Source: Streptomyces europaeiscabiei | GTDB taxonomy: Bacteria > Actinomycetota > Actinomycetes > Streptomycetales > Streptomycetaceae | DNA length: 50,677 nucleotides | Direction: 5' to 3' | NCBI RefSeq assembly: GCF_001550375.1 | Contig: NZ_LRTR01000606.1 | Span: 1 to 50,677, forward strand | In this document: positions 7,866 through 16,302 of the stretch, in pieces | Layout: the number at the start of each line of letters is the position of its first letter | How positions within the stretch are numbered: the first letter of the stretch is position 1 | Position numbers and translations under genes: made by a program | Notes under the pieces: generated by a model | Database searches by the model: none | Seen by the model: the letters and a program-made list of their open reading frames with translations, nothing else | What the model was told of the DNA's origin: nothing

Positions 7866-9260
7866 CTACCGGGACTGTGCGAAGAGCCAGTCGATGACCA
7901 CGTCGTTCTCGTACGTCTGGGCCCATGCGAGGTGGGGGTTCACCGGTGTCGTTCCGGGCGTGTAGCTGGTGAACAAGACGTGACTGCGTGTGGTCCGGGC
8001 CTGCCGCAGGAGTGCCCGGGACCGGGCCTCGAACTGTGCCTTCGGCAGATCGTTGGCCCACTCCCCACGGCTGACCCGGGCACCGGCGCTCTCCAGCGCG
8101 TTCATCAGTGTCCAGGTGCCGGGCTTGCCGAACCGACCCTCCCGGTAGGGGACGACCGGGTCGTCGACGGAGTGGTCGGCCCAGATCGGGATGTGCGTGA
8201 TCCGGTCCATGGCGGCCGAGTCGCCCCAGCCGGCCGTTGGCAGGGCAGCCGCGAACACGTCGGGGCGCTTCGCCAGCAGGCTGTAGATGCCGCGCCCGCC
8301 CGAGGACAGGCCGACGAGATAGAGCCGGGCCGCGTCCACGTTTCGGGAGTGCTCGCTCACGAAGGTGTCGATGAGTTCGATGAGCGCGCCCTGGACCTTG
8401 GCGTCGGTCCAGTCCGTGCCGTCGGGTCCGTCCATGGGACGGGGCAGGGGGATCTGCGGAGAGAGGACGAAGGCGGGGTCGCGGCGCTGTCGTTCCGGTT
8501 TGGCGAACGTGACCGCGATCCGGTTGGAGGTGAGCTGGGTCATGTTGTTGTCCGCGACTTCACCACCGCCATGCAGGGTGACGACGAGTGGGTACCGCTT
8601 GCGCGCCTGCGGGTTCCGTAAGAATCCCTCGGGCCGGTACAGCCGGAAGTCCAGTTCGAAACCTGCGGAGTCGGTGAACGAACCGGCGGCGAAGTCGTCG
8701 GCCACGGGAGTGATGACGTCGTCGTTCCGGCTCGCGAACGGACCGGCCCTGAGCACTGGTTCGCCTTCCGGGGTACGCACGTCCGCCACTTGCCTGACGG
8801 AGTAGCCGCGGTCGAGCGGTAAGGGGTCGGTGCCCGCGGCCCGCGCGTTGGAGTCGTTCGGGTCGAGTTCGATGATCAGGCGGTCCCCCGGCCGCCCGGG
8901 GTGAGATCGGTCGTCCACTTCGGCGGTGGTGCTGGAGTAGACCCGGGTCACTGTACGCGCCGCTGTCTGTCCGCCCACGGTGGCCTTCACCTGGAAGGCC
9001 GAGGACGGGATCACCCCGCCGCGTAGGTCGATGCGATACGAGTACTGGACGGCGACGGCTGTCACCAGCCAGTTGTTCCTCGGCGTCACCCGCGTGACGA
9101 GGTCCGTTCGCAGGACCGGGTTGTGCCCGGAGGTCGCTTGTCGTCCTTGGGCTGTGGCTGTCGTGGTGTCGGAGGCCGCGGCGGTTGCCGTGCTCACGGC
9201 CGGCGCCGCGACCGCACCTGCTGTCACTGCGAGCGCCGTACGTCTGGTGATCCGTCCCAT
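7866..9260 (-). CDS. Exported alpha/beta-hydrolase esterase with N-terminal Ig-like domain
   Basis: The protein has 464 residues from ATG 9260, preceded by GACGAGGACGC. The N-terminus MGRITRRTALAVTAGAVAAPAV has a twin-arginine-like signal. Residues from about 40 to 210 look like a beta-rich domain. The C-terminal half is an alpha/beta hydrolase: VVTLHGGGEV provides the oxyanion region, GLSSGGRG the nucleophile serine, and WADHSVDDPVVPY a likely acid residue. The arrangement resembles secreted esterases of the feruloyl-esterase / PHB-depolymerase / Thermotoga EstA type. The substrate is unknown. It reads in the same direction as the cutinase-type gene, 336 bp upstream of it, so the two exported esterases may act together but are probably separate transcripts. 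Confidence 0.85.
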   Translation of the reverse strand: MGRITRRTALAVTAGAVAAPAVSTATAAASDTTTATAQGRQATSGHNPVLRTDLVTRVTPRNNWLVTAVAVQYSYRIDLRGGVIPSSAFQVKATVGGQTAARTVTRVYSSTTAEVDDRSHPGRPGDRLIIELDPNDSNARAAGTDPLPLDRGYSVRQVADVRTPEGEPVLRAGPFASRNDDVITPVADDFAAGSFTDSAGFELDFRLYRPEGFLRNPQARKRYPLVVTLHGGGEVADNNMTQLTSNRIAVTFAKPERQRRDPAFVLSPQIPLPRPMDGPDGTDWTDAKVQGALIELIDTFVSEHSRNVDAARLYLVGLSSGGRGIYSLLAKRPDVFAAALPTAGWGDSAAMDRITHIPIWADHSVDDPVVPYREGRFGKPGTWTLMNALESAGARVSRGEWANDLPKAQFEARSRALLRQARTTRSHVLFTSYTPGTTPVNPHLAWAQTYENDVVIDWLFAQSR

Positions 9261-9392
9261 GCGTCCTCGTCTCGGTCTTGTGGGGCACCCGGACCGGGTG
9301 CCTGGTGTGTGTGGCGGTGTTCGCCCCAGCTCCGGACTCCCGGATGCAGGCGACACGTTGGAGGTTCGAGCGCCAGGTGCGGTGGCTGCTCG

Positions 9393-9412
9393 GTGCCCCC
9401 GGCCGGGGGCAC
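9393..9412 (-). terminator. Perfect 20-bp palindrome downstream of the CitMHS gene
   Basis: GTGCCCCCGG followed directly by its complement CCGGGGGCAC lies 22 bp beyond the transporter stop codon on the minus strand. Confidence 0.5.
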
Positions 9413-9434
9413 TCCGCCAGGCCGGGGGCACCGG

Positions 9435-10874
9435 TCACAGGGGGAACGCACCGGTCAGCAGGGCACCGACGGTCATGACCAGGGTGGTGGCGAAGGCCCA
9501 GCGGAAGATGAAGCGCTGATGTTCGCCGAGCGACACTCCGCTCATGCCGACCAGGATGAACGTGGACGCGGTGAGCGGACTGAGCGGGAACCCCGTGGTC
9601 ATCTGGCCGAGAATGGCAGCCCTGGCGACCTCGGCCGGGTCCGTGCCGAAACCCTGCGCGGTCTCGGCGAGTACGGGCAGTACGCCGAAGTAGTAGGCGT
9701 CCGGGGTGAAGACCAGGCTCAGCGGCATGCCGGTGACGGCCACCGCGACGGGCAGGTGCGAGCCGAAGGAGTCGGGGACGACGGAGACGAGTGTCTCGGC
9801 CATCTCGTCGATCATCCTGGTGCCGCTGAGGATCCCGGTGAGGACCCCGGCCGCGAAGATCATCGTGGTGACCAGGACCACGCTCTTGGCGTGCTTGTCG
9901 AGGAGCGCCTGTTGCTGTTCCCAGGTCGGGTGGTTGACCAGCAACGCGATCGCGAACCCGAGAACGAACAGCACCGGAAGGGGCAGCACTTCCTGGATCA
10001 GGCAGATCACGAGTGCGAGGGTGAGAAGGAGGTTGAAGGTGTTCAGCCAGGTGCGCGGCAGCGGCGGGACCCGGACGGTGCCGGGCCCGTCCCCGGGAGC
10101 CCCGCGTGCCTGACGCTCCCCGTCGGCCGTCGCGGCGGTGGCGTGCCGACTCGACTCGGGTTCCGTGGTCGCCGTGACCGGCGCAGAAGCAGCGGGTTCA
10201 CGGTCGTCCCCCTTGTCCTCGCCCTCGCACGCGTCCGGTGCCGGACCGTGCGGGGACAGCGCGGCAAGACGGTTGCGTTCCCGGCGGCCGAGCAGGTAGG
10301 AGGCCACCAGGACCCAGGCGACGCCGAGGCCCATCGTGGGCAGTACGGGGGTGAAGACCTCGGAACTGTCCAGCTTCAGTGCCGCCATGGCGCGTACGGT
10401 CGGGCCGCCCCAGGGGACCATGTTCATCACGCCCGCGCCCAGACAGACCACTCCGGACAGCACCAAGGGGTTCATACCGAGCCTCTGATAGACCGGCAGC
10501 AGTGCGGAGACGGTGATGAGGAAGGTGGAGGCACCGTCTCCGTCCAGGGCCACGCACAGCGTGAGGACGGCTGTGGCGACGGTGATCCGCAACGGGTCGC
10601 CACGCGCCACGCGCAACAGACCGCGGATCAGAGGATCGAAGAGCCCGGCGTCCACCATCAGGCTGAAGTACAGGACCGCGAAGGCGATCATGATGCCGGT
10701 GGGGGCCACCCTGGACAGCCCACCGAGAATCAACTCGCCGAGATCGCCCGCGAAACCTCCGATGAGCGCCGCCAGCACCGGGAGCAGGATCAGAGCGACG
10801 AGTACCGAGGCGCGCTTGGTCATGGTGAGCAGCAGGAGGACGGCGATCGTGGCGAAGCCCAGGGCTGCCAGCAT
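9435..10874 (-). CDS. CitMHS-family carboxylate (citrate-type) transporter
   Basis: This 479-residue polytopic membrane protein has about a dozen hydrophobic segments and the CitMHS layout. It has a hydrophobic N-terminus (LLLLTMTKRAS), the segment LDGDGASTFLITVSALLP, the re-entrant-like GVMNMVPWGGPTVRA, a charged central loop near residues 215-270, and the C-terminal segment GFPLSPLTASTFILVGM. Family members (CitM, CitH, Streptomyces CitSc) take up metal-citrate complexes with protons. Here the neighbouring CoA-transferase and CitE-like lyase suggest the cargo may be a related hydroxy-dicarboxylate rather than citrate itself. It starts at ATG 10874 and is divergent from a LysR gene, with a LysR box between them. 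Confidence 0.92.
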   Translation of the reverse strand: MLAALGFATIAVLLLLTMTKRASVLVALILLPVLAALIGGFAGDLGELILGGLSRVAPTGIMIAFAVLYFSLMVDAGLFDPLIRGLLRVARGDPLRITVATAVLTLCVALDGDGASTFLITVSALLPVYQRLGMNPLVLSGVVCLGAGVMNMVPWGGPTVRAMAALKLDSSEVFTPVLPTMGLGVAWVLVASYLLGRRERNRLAALSPHGPAPDACEGEDKGDDREPAASAPVTATTEPESSRHATAATADGERQARGAPGDGPGTVRVPPLPRTWLNTFNLLLTLALVICLIQEVLPLPVLFVLGFAIALLVNHPTWEQQQALLDKHAKSVVLVTTMIFAAGVLTGILSGTRMIDEMAETLVSVVPDSFGSHLPVAVAVTGMPLSLVFTPDAYYFGVLPVLAETAQGFGTDPAEVARAAILGQMTTGFPLSPLTASTFILVGMSGVSLGEHQRFIFRWAFATTLVMTVGALLTGAFPL

Positions 10875-11027
10875 GACGGCGCTCGCTTTCTTGGGGACGG
10901 GCCCTCGGCGGCGATGGGCAGGAGCAGGGCTGAGCTGGGCTGCGCGGGGGGCAAGCAGGCCGAGGTGTTACGCGAGAGTTTCGGAGCACTGACGGATCGG
11001 TGTCCAGCATCAAACCGAGATCTGTCC

Positions 11028-11042
11028 ATGCGTTAAGCGCAT
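11028..11042. promoter_or_regulatory. LysR box 1: ATGCG-N5-CGCAT
   Basis: This perfect 5-bp inverted repeat with a 5-bp spacer contains the T-N11-A core typical of LysR-type operators. It lies 35 bp upstream of the lysR ATG and 154 bp upstream of the transporter ATG. An identical pair of arms recurs at 12036-12050. Confidence 0.65.
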
Positions 11043-11076
11043 CAATCCAAGCGGAAGCGCCCTATGCTCGTCGGCC

Positions 11077-12003
11077 ATGGAGGCCACCACCTTGCGTCAA
11101 CTGGCGGCGTACACCGCCGTAGCGCGGGCCGCGAGCTTCACCGCGGCCGCCGCGGAGATGCACGTGTCCCAGTCCTCGCTCAGCCGCGCGGTCGCGGATC
11201 TGGAGAGACAACTCGGCGTCCAGCTCCTGGAACGGGACACCCGCAACGTGCAGTTGACCGCGGCGGGCGTCGAGGCACTGCGTGTCGCCGAGCAGGTCGT
11301 CACCGCTCACCGGGCGGGTATGAAGGAGCTCAGGCGTTACCTGCTCGGCGAGTCGGGAACGGTCGCCGTGGCCACTCTTCCCTCCGTCGCGGCGGTGCTC
11401 CTGCCGCAGGTGATCTCCGACTTCCGCGAGCGGCGGCCACAGGTGGCGGTCCGACTCCTCGACGGCCTGGAGCGGTCGGTACTGAACCGGGTCCTGTCCG
11501 GCGACGCCGACTTCGCGATCACCACCGTCGGTAACCCGCCGGAGCAGTTGGAGCACCGCCCACTGGTCAGGGACCGCTTCGTCGCGGTGCTGCCGGAAGG
11601 CCACCCGCTCACCGACCGCCACGAGATCGCCTGGGACGACCTGGCTCGTCAGCCGTTCCTGGCCGTCGGGCGCGACTCGAGCGTGCGCCGATTCACCGAC
11701 GCGGCGTTCGCCCAGATCGACGCGCACGCGGTGCCGGCGGCCGAGGCGGGCAGCATCGCGACCGTGGGGGGACTGGTGACCGCCGGCCTCGGGGTGTCGG
11801 CGATGCCCGCCCTGGTGCTCCCGCTGATGGGTGCCGGTCCCGTCGTCTGCCGTCCTCTGGTGGACCCCGTGGTGCACCGGCGCCTGGACGTCGCGCTGCG
11901 CGCTCGGCGCACGCTTCCGGCCGTGACGGAGCGGTTCCTGGAGACGCTCGAGGAGTTCCGCCTCCAGGCGCGTCCACTTCCGCCCGGGGTCTCGTGGGCT
12001 TGA
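11077..12003 (+). CDS. LysR-family transcriptional regulator
   Basis: The protein has 308 residues from ATG 11077. The N-terminal winged helix reads LRQLAAYTAVARAASFTAAAAEMHVSQSSLSRAVADLE (shown by its key LysR elements SFTAAA, VSQSSLSR and LERQLGVQLLER). It is followed by the linker helix and a LysR substrate-binding fold (GTVAVATLPSVAAVLLP, then GLGVSAMPALVLPL). It is divergent from the CitMHS transporter and sits just upstream of the CoA-transferase/lyase pair. The same palindrome appears on both sides of the gene, so it probably autoregulates and switches on both flanking transcripts when a carboxylate effector is present. This is inferred from arrangement only. Confidence 0.93.
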   Translation: MEATTLRQLAAYTAVARAASFTAAAAEMHVSQSSLSRAVADLERQLGVQLLERDTRNVQLTAAGVEALRVAEQVVTAHRAGMKELRRYLLGESGTVAVATLPSVAAVLLPQVISDFRERRPQVAVRLLDGLERSVLNRVLSGDADFAITTVGNPPEQLEHRPLVRDRFVAVLPEGHPLTDRHEIAWDDLARQPFLAVGRDSSVRRFTDAAFAQIDAHAVPAAEAGSIATVGGLVTAGLGVSAMPALVLPLMGAGPVVCRPLVDPVVHRRLDVALRARRTLPAVTERFLETLEEFRLQARPLPPGVSWA

Positions 12004-12035
12004 GGCCGCGTGCCGCTACCGGCCCTTCTCGATTC

Positions 12036-12050
12036 ATGCGTTTTTCGCAT
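12036..12050. promoter_or_regulatory. LysR box 2: ATGCG-N5-CGCAT
   Basis: It has the same arms and spacer length as the box at 11028, again with the T-N11-A core, and lies 33 bp after the lysR stop and 138 bp before the CoA-transferase GTG. The spacer is TTTTT here and TTAAG in box 1. Confidence 0.6.
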
Positions 12051-12187
12051 TGATTGATGGCCTTCTGTTGCTCGACAAGCATTTCTGCGCTCCGGCAGTC
12101 TGAAGACAACGGCGGTAGCCGTGCCGCATCAACGCGGACGGCGCTGTCGGGGACCCACGCGGAACGGCAGGGCAAGGGAGCTCAGCG

Positions 12188-13411
12188 GTGTCGGATTCGG
12201 ATGACGAGCGGAACGCCCCCGGAAGCGGGCAGCTGCGCGGGCTGAAGGTGGTCGAGTTCGCCCATGTGGTGGCCGGTCCGCTGGCGGGGTCGATGCTGGC
12301 CGACCAAGGGGCCGACGTCGTACACGTAGAACCCCCCGGCGCCGGAGACGCGGCCCGTGCCATGGGGCCCCAGCGTGATGGTGTTCCCCTGTGGTTCAAG
12401 GTCGCCGGCCGCAACAAACGCTCGGTCACCCTCGATCTGCACCACGAGGCCGGCCGGCTGGTCGCCCACCGGCTCGTCGCCTGGGCGGACGTCGTCATCG
12501 TCACCCTGCGCGCGGGACGCCTGCGCACGTGGGGACTCGACTGGGACTCCGTGCACCGGATCAACCCCCGGGCCGTGCTGTTGCAGATCTCCGGCTTCGG
12601 CGCCACCTCGTCGCAGGCGGACGCCCCCGGTTTCGGCAAGGTGGGTGAGGCGCGCAGCGGAGTCGTCCATCTGACCGGCTTTCCCGACGGCCCGCCCGTG
12701 CACACCGGCTTCTCGCACGGCGACGCCGTGACCGGCCTGATGGGCGCCTACGCCGTCCTGGCCGCACTCCACCGCCGCGACCACGACCCCGGGTTCGACG
12801 GCGAGTGGATCGACCTCGCTCTCTTCGAGTCCCTGTTCCGTCTGGTCGAGTGGCAGGTCATCGTCCACGACCAGTTGGGACGCGTACCCGAACGCTCCGG
12901 CAACCGGTTGGCGGTCGCCCCGGGGGCCGTGATCAACACCTACCGCTCCCGTGACGGCGAGTGGATCACGGTGACCTCCGCGACGCTGCGATCGGTCCGC
13001 AACATCGCCCGCCTGCTGGAACTCCCCGGCAAGGAGTTCACCACGGCTCAGCAACAGTACGACCGGCGCGAACAGTTGGACGAGAACCTGCGGAACTGGG
13101 TGGCGGAGCGCGGCGGCGGCGAGTGCCTGGAGGAGTTCGCCCGTGCCGAAGTCGTGGCCTCACGGGTGTTCGACGCCGCTGACATCGCCGCCGACCCCGT
13201 GTACGCCGAACGCGAGGACATCGTCACCGTCGACGATCCCGATCTCGGTCCGGTGCGTATGCAGGCGGTGATCCCGCATTTCCGGCAGCGCCCCGGGCGG
13301 GTCTGGCGGACGGGGCCCGCCCTCGGGCAGGACAACCACCTGGTCTACGGGCAGTGGCTCGGACTCAGTGCGGACGAGCTGGCCGACCTGGAGAAGAGCG
13401 ATGTCATCTGA
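12188..13411 (+). CDS. Class III (CaiB/BaiF) CoA-transferase
   Basis: The protein has 407 residues from GTG 12188, with GGGAG upstream. The N-terminus reads LRGLKVVEFAHVVAGPLAGSMLADQGADVVHVEPP, the conserved family III CoA-binding entry (key elements VVEFAHVVAGP and LADQGADVVHVE). Later family marks are GRNKRSVTLDL, TGFSHGDAVTGLMGAYAVLAAL and GEWIDLALFESLFRL. The enzyme moves CoA between acyl groups. Paired with a CitE-like lyase and a carboxylate transporter, it most likely activates an imported acid such as citramalate, malate or a relative. In the stretch where many family members have the catalytic aspartate I read GFGKVGEA, so the acyl-carrying residue is uncertain without an alignment. 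Confidence 0.9.
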   Translation: MSDSDDERNAPGSGQLRGLKVVEFAHVVAGPLAGSMLADQGADVVHVEPPGAGDAARAMGPQRDGVPLWFKVAGRNKRSVTLDLHHEAGRLVAHRLVAWADVVIVTLRAGRLRTWGLDWDSVHRINPRAVLLQISGFGATSSQADAPGFGKVGEARSGVVHLTGFPDGPPVHTGFSHGDAVTGLMGAYAVLAALHRRDHDPGFDGEWIDLALFESLFRLVEWQVIVHDQLGRVPERSGNRLAVAPGAVINTYRSRDGEWITVTSATLRSVRNIARLLELPGKEFTTAQQQYDRREQLDENLRNWVAERGGGECLEEFARAEVVASRVFDAADIAADPVYAEREDIVTVDDPDLGPVRMQAVIPHFRQRPGRVWRTGPALGQDNHLVYGQWLGLSADELADLEKSDVI

Positions 13412-13421
13412 GGAGTCCTCG

Positions 13422-14438
13422 ATGGGCCCTGGCGAGGTGGACGCGGGAGTGATCGACCGGCCCCCGCTGCGCTCCCTGCTCTTCGTCCCCGGCACCAGAA
13501 CCGACTGGCTGCCCAAGGCCCGGGCGGCGGGCGCCGACGCGGCCGTCCTCGACCTGGAGGACGCGGTGCCCGACTCCGGCAAGCCTGCCGCGCGTGCACA
13601 GGTGGCCGACGCCGTCGCACGGGCCGCCGCCGCGTCGGCCGACCAGGCGGGAGAGATGGCACTGTTCGTCCGTGTCAACCCGCTGGACGGCTGGGCAGGG
13701 GCCGAGGAACTGCGGGCGGTGGTACGGCCCGGACTCGCCGGGGTCGTCCTGCCCAAGGTCCGCTCCGCCCAGGACGTGAAGCTTGCCGACCGGCTGCTGG
13801 GCTGGTGCGAACAGGAACAGGGCCTGCCGCCGGGGCGGGTCGCCCTGGTGCCCCTGCTGGAGACGGCGCGCGGCCTGCGCGCGGCCTACGACATCGCCCG
13901 AGCCGCCTCGCGCATCGCCTACTTGGGCGCTCTCAGCGCCCCCGGCGGTGACGTGGAACGTGCCGTCGGCTACCGCTGGAGCCCTGAGGGAACCGAAACG
14001 GTCGGACTGCGCTCCCGCGTTCTGCTGGACGTCAGGGCGGCCGGAGTGCCGTGCCCGGTCAGCGGACTGTGGACGCGCATCGGCGACCTGCCGGGGCTGC
14101 GTGCCTTCGCCGAACAGAACCGCTCCCTCGGCTACGAGGGCATGATGGCGATCCATCCCTCACATGTCCCCGTGATCAACGAGGTGTTCTCTCCCGGCCC
14201 CGACGAACTCGCCCGCTCCGCAAGGCTGATCGCGGCGGTCGAGGCGGCACAGAGACAAGGGACGGGCGCTGTGACCTTCCAAGGTGAGATGGTCGACGAG
14301 GCCATGGCCCGTACGGCCCGACTTGTGCTCGAACGACACGGGGCACAGGTTCGCGTGGCACGTACGAGTTCCGCGTCGAGGCCGCGGACCGGTGACGTTG
14401 AGCGTCCCCTGACGGACACTCACCCCCGCTCGCTCTGA
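13422..14438 (+). CDS. CitE-like lyase (HpcH/HpaI aldolase / citrate lyase beta family)
   Basis: The chosen ATG 13422 has AGGAG six bases upstream. An in-frame ATG at 13401 would add seven residues and overlap the CoA-transferase stop; either way the genes are co-transcribed. The protein is about 338 residues and has the CitE features: RSLLFVPGTR, DLEDAVPDSG, VNPLDG, VLPKV, PLLETARGLRAAYDIA, and MAIHPSHVPVINEVFSP. Such enzymes are Mg-dependent C-C lyases or thioesterases acting on malyl-CoA, citramalyl-CoA or similar. With the preceding CoA-transferase it forms an activate-then-cleave pair that would give acetyl-CoA plus a 2-oxo acid. No separate ACP or alpha subunit of citrate lyase is nearby, so it is not part of citrate lyase. 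Confidence 0.88.
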   Translation: MGPGEVDAGVIDRPPLRSLLFVPGTRTDWLPKARAAGADAAVLDLEDAVPDSGKPAARAQVADAVARAAAASADQAGEMALFVRVNPLDGWAGAEELRAVVRPGLAGVVLPKVRSAQDVKLADRLLGWCEQEQGLPPGRVALVPLLETARGLRAAYDIARAASRIAYLGALSAPGGDVERAVGYRWSPEGTETVGLRSRVLLDVRAAGVPCPVSGLWTRIGDLPGLRAFAEQNRSLGYEGMMAIHPSHVPVINEVFSPGPDELARSARLIAAVEAAQRQGTGAVTFQGEMVDEAMARTARLVLERHGAQVRVARTSSASRPRTGDVERPLTDTHPRSL

Positions 14439-14453
14439 CCTCAGGCCGACGCG

Positions 14454-14820
14454 TGTCGCCTGGCCCTACACCTTCGCTCGGATGCGCCCGGGACGGACCA
14501 CGGACACCCCCGGGCTCATCTGCCGTCCTGTCCACCAGCGGCGCGCCCCGCAGTGGCACGGCGACGCGGTCTCCGTGCCGGTTCCGCAGCGCCAGAATCA
14601 CCCGTCCATGGCTCCCTGGCGCCGCGTGGTGCCGTACGGCGTAGCGCAGCTCTGCGGCGGACAGGTCGGTGGCCGGCCGACCTGTCACTTCCTCCGGCTC
14701 GTGCCCGAGCCGTCGCCCGGCTCCGGCCCTTGACATCATGACGGTTCCGCGAGCGTCGATGCCGACCGCCAAGTCGTCGGGTGCGGCTGTTCCCTGCTCC
14801 TGTGTTCGTGTCGGGCCCAT
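14454..14820 (-). pseudogene. PAS-domain protein remnant
   Basis: Read from 14820 on the minus strand, the frame gives a recognisable PAS-like stretch: DDLAVGIDARGTV, GRRLGHEPEEVTGRP, then VILALRNRHGDRVAVPLRG. Similar modules sit in front of SpoIIE-type phosphatases and sensor kinases in Streptomyces. After about 100 residues the similarity fades into low-complexity sequence, and the frame then runs antisense into the CitE-like gene. No effector domain follows. I read this as a leftover of a larger signalling gene rather than a working gene. Confidence 0.45.
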
Positions 14821-14854
14821 CGTCCAGGGGGGGTCCGGCCTCGTTCCGGCCGCG

Positions 14855-14902
14855 CCCCGGCACGGCGCTGCGTCACGGCACCCCGGCACGGCGCTGCGTC
14901 AC
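14855..14902. repeat. 22-bp perfect direct repeat, 26-bp period
   Basis: The unit beginning CCCCGGCACGGCG and ending GCGTCAC occurs at 14855-14876 and again at 14881-14902 with no mismatch. It lies just upstream of the PAS remnant in an otherwise gene-free stretch (14821-15000). Confidence 0.7.
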
Positions 14903-15000
14903 TCGCCGCGGGGTGCTGCCTCCAGTACCCCGCCGAGGGACACGGCGCTCGGTCGGCCGCGGCAGGCCAGCCGTCCGACGATCCTGGGGGCCGAGCCGGG

Positions 15001-15564
15001 CTACAGGGGCGTCGACGACGACGGCACGAAGGGTGCACCGTGTCCCGGCACGATCAGGGCCGGGCCGAGAGCCAGAACCTTCTCCCTGGCCGCCCGCAGT
15101 CGATCGCGGTCGGGCGCGAAGGGGTCGTCGGCCGGCCCTTCGGCGGTCCACCACAGATGGGTCAGGACCACCAGGCCCTCGTCCACCGTCACCAGGGTGC
15201 TGACGTCCTCGGCGGTGTGACCGGGGGTCGTCATCAGCGTGATCGACGGGGAGAGTTGGTATCCGTCGGCGTCCCGGTCCTCCCAGACGTCGTCGTGGTA
15301 GATGGCCATGTGGTCGTGGAAGCGGGCTTCGGGAAACAGGGCCGCGTTCAGTGTGTGGTCCGGGTGGTGGTGGCTGAAGATCACGTCGGTGACGTCCCCG
15401 GGAGCCAGTCCGTGGGGCGTCAGCGGATCCAGGATGAGCCGGCGGTCCGCGACCATGCCGGGATCGACGATCGCGACGGTCTCGCCGTCGACGAGCAGGG
15501 TGACAGTGCCGGCCACCCGCGTGTCGGCGTAGCCGGTGGTCAGGACGTGGAACGAGGCGGGCAT
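15001..15564 (-). CDS. MBL-fold metallohydrolase (MBLAC1-like)
   Basis: This small single-domain metallo-beta-lactamase fold protein has 187 residues. The zinc site motif is H65-x-H67-x-D69-H70 in FSHHHPDHT. A second metal ligand is in TTPGHTAED, and the C-terminal histidine is in IVPGHGAPF. The start ATG 15564 is preceded by GGAGGAGCTCCTT. The fold covers thioesterases, lactonases and phosphodiesterases, and the substrate is not predictable here. It lies 55 bp downstream of the TetR gene on the same strand, so the two are probably co-transcribed and TetR-controlled. Confidence 0.88.
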   Translation of the reverse strand: MPASFHVLTTGYADTRVAGTVTLLVDGETVAIVDPGMVADRRLILDPLTPHGLAPGDVTDVIFSHHHPDHTLNAALFPEARFHDHMAIYHDDVWEDRDADGYQLSPSITLMTTPGHTAEDVSTLVTVDEGLVVLTHLWWTAEGPADDPFAPDRDRLRAAREKVLALGPALIVPGHGAPFVPSSSTPL

Positions 15565-15619
15565 GAAGGAGCTCCTCCGGTGAGGCGTTGAGTGATGGGT
15601 GTGGGGCCGTACGAGCCGG

Positions 15620-16234
15620 TCACCGGGGCAGGAGTGCCCGGAAGCCGGTGATCAGGGCGCGAAGACCGACGTCGAAGGCGAGTTCGGCGCGGCGATGGTC
15701 GGTGGGGGTGTCCTCGAGTACGGCGGTGAGGTGCGGGGCGGTTTCGCGGGTCACGTCGGAGACCATCACCGACGGGGCCACGAGGTCCAGGGCGGAGCCC
15801 AGGACGAAGCTCTCCATCGCGTTGATCAGGGGCATGACCTGGCTCGCGCTGAAACCGGCGGTCAGCAGGAGTTCGGCGACCTTCTCGTACATCGCGTGCA
15901 TGAAGGGTTCGGCGAGCGGTGCGGTGGCGAGCAGGGGTACCGCACCGGGGTGCGTGGCGAAGGCCGTGCGGTAGGAGCGGGCCCATTCCTCCAGGGCCTG
16001 CTCCCAGGGCTGTGACGAGTCCCAGTCGCCGGGGCTGGTCTCCAGGGCCAGCTCCTCCCTCATGAGCGAGACGATCTCGTCCCGGCCGGACACATGGTGA
16101 TAGAGCGCGGAGGGGGCGACGCCCAGCTTCCTGGCCAGGGCGGGAATGGTGAGGACGCCCTGGTCGTCGGCGAGTCTGAGCGCTGCGGCACCGATGCGTC
16201 GGCGGTCCAGCAGAGGGGTGCGCGGCCTTGGCAC
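15620..16234 (-). CDS. TetR/AcrR-family regulator
   Basis: The protein has 204 residues from GTG 16234, with GAGGAGCCCTT upstream; the frame continues to 16297 without a better start. The N-terminal helix-turn-helix is RIGAAALRLADDQG followed by LGVAPSALYHHVSGRDEI. The C-terminal region is a TetR_C-like all-helical domain. It is divergent from an amidohydrolase remnant and an APC permease. The spacer holds two strong palindromes, so it probably represses both itself with the MBL gene and the divergent transcript. Confidence 0.92.
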   Translation of the reverse strand: MPRPRTPLLDRRRIGAAALRLADDQGVLTIPALARKLGVAPSALYHHVSGRDEIVSLMREELALETSPGDWDSSQPWEQALEEWARSYRTAFATHPGAVPLLATAPLAEPFMHAMYEKVAELLLTAGFSASQVMPLINAMESFVLGSALDLVAPSVMVSDVTRETAPHLTAVLEDTPTDHRRAELAFDVGLRALITGFRALLPR

Positions 16235-16302
16235 AAGGGCTCCTCTTCGTCTGTCTCCCCGTTCGCGCAGGCGGCACGGCCCCCTGCACGACGTCATCGG
16301 AA

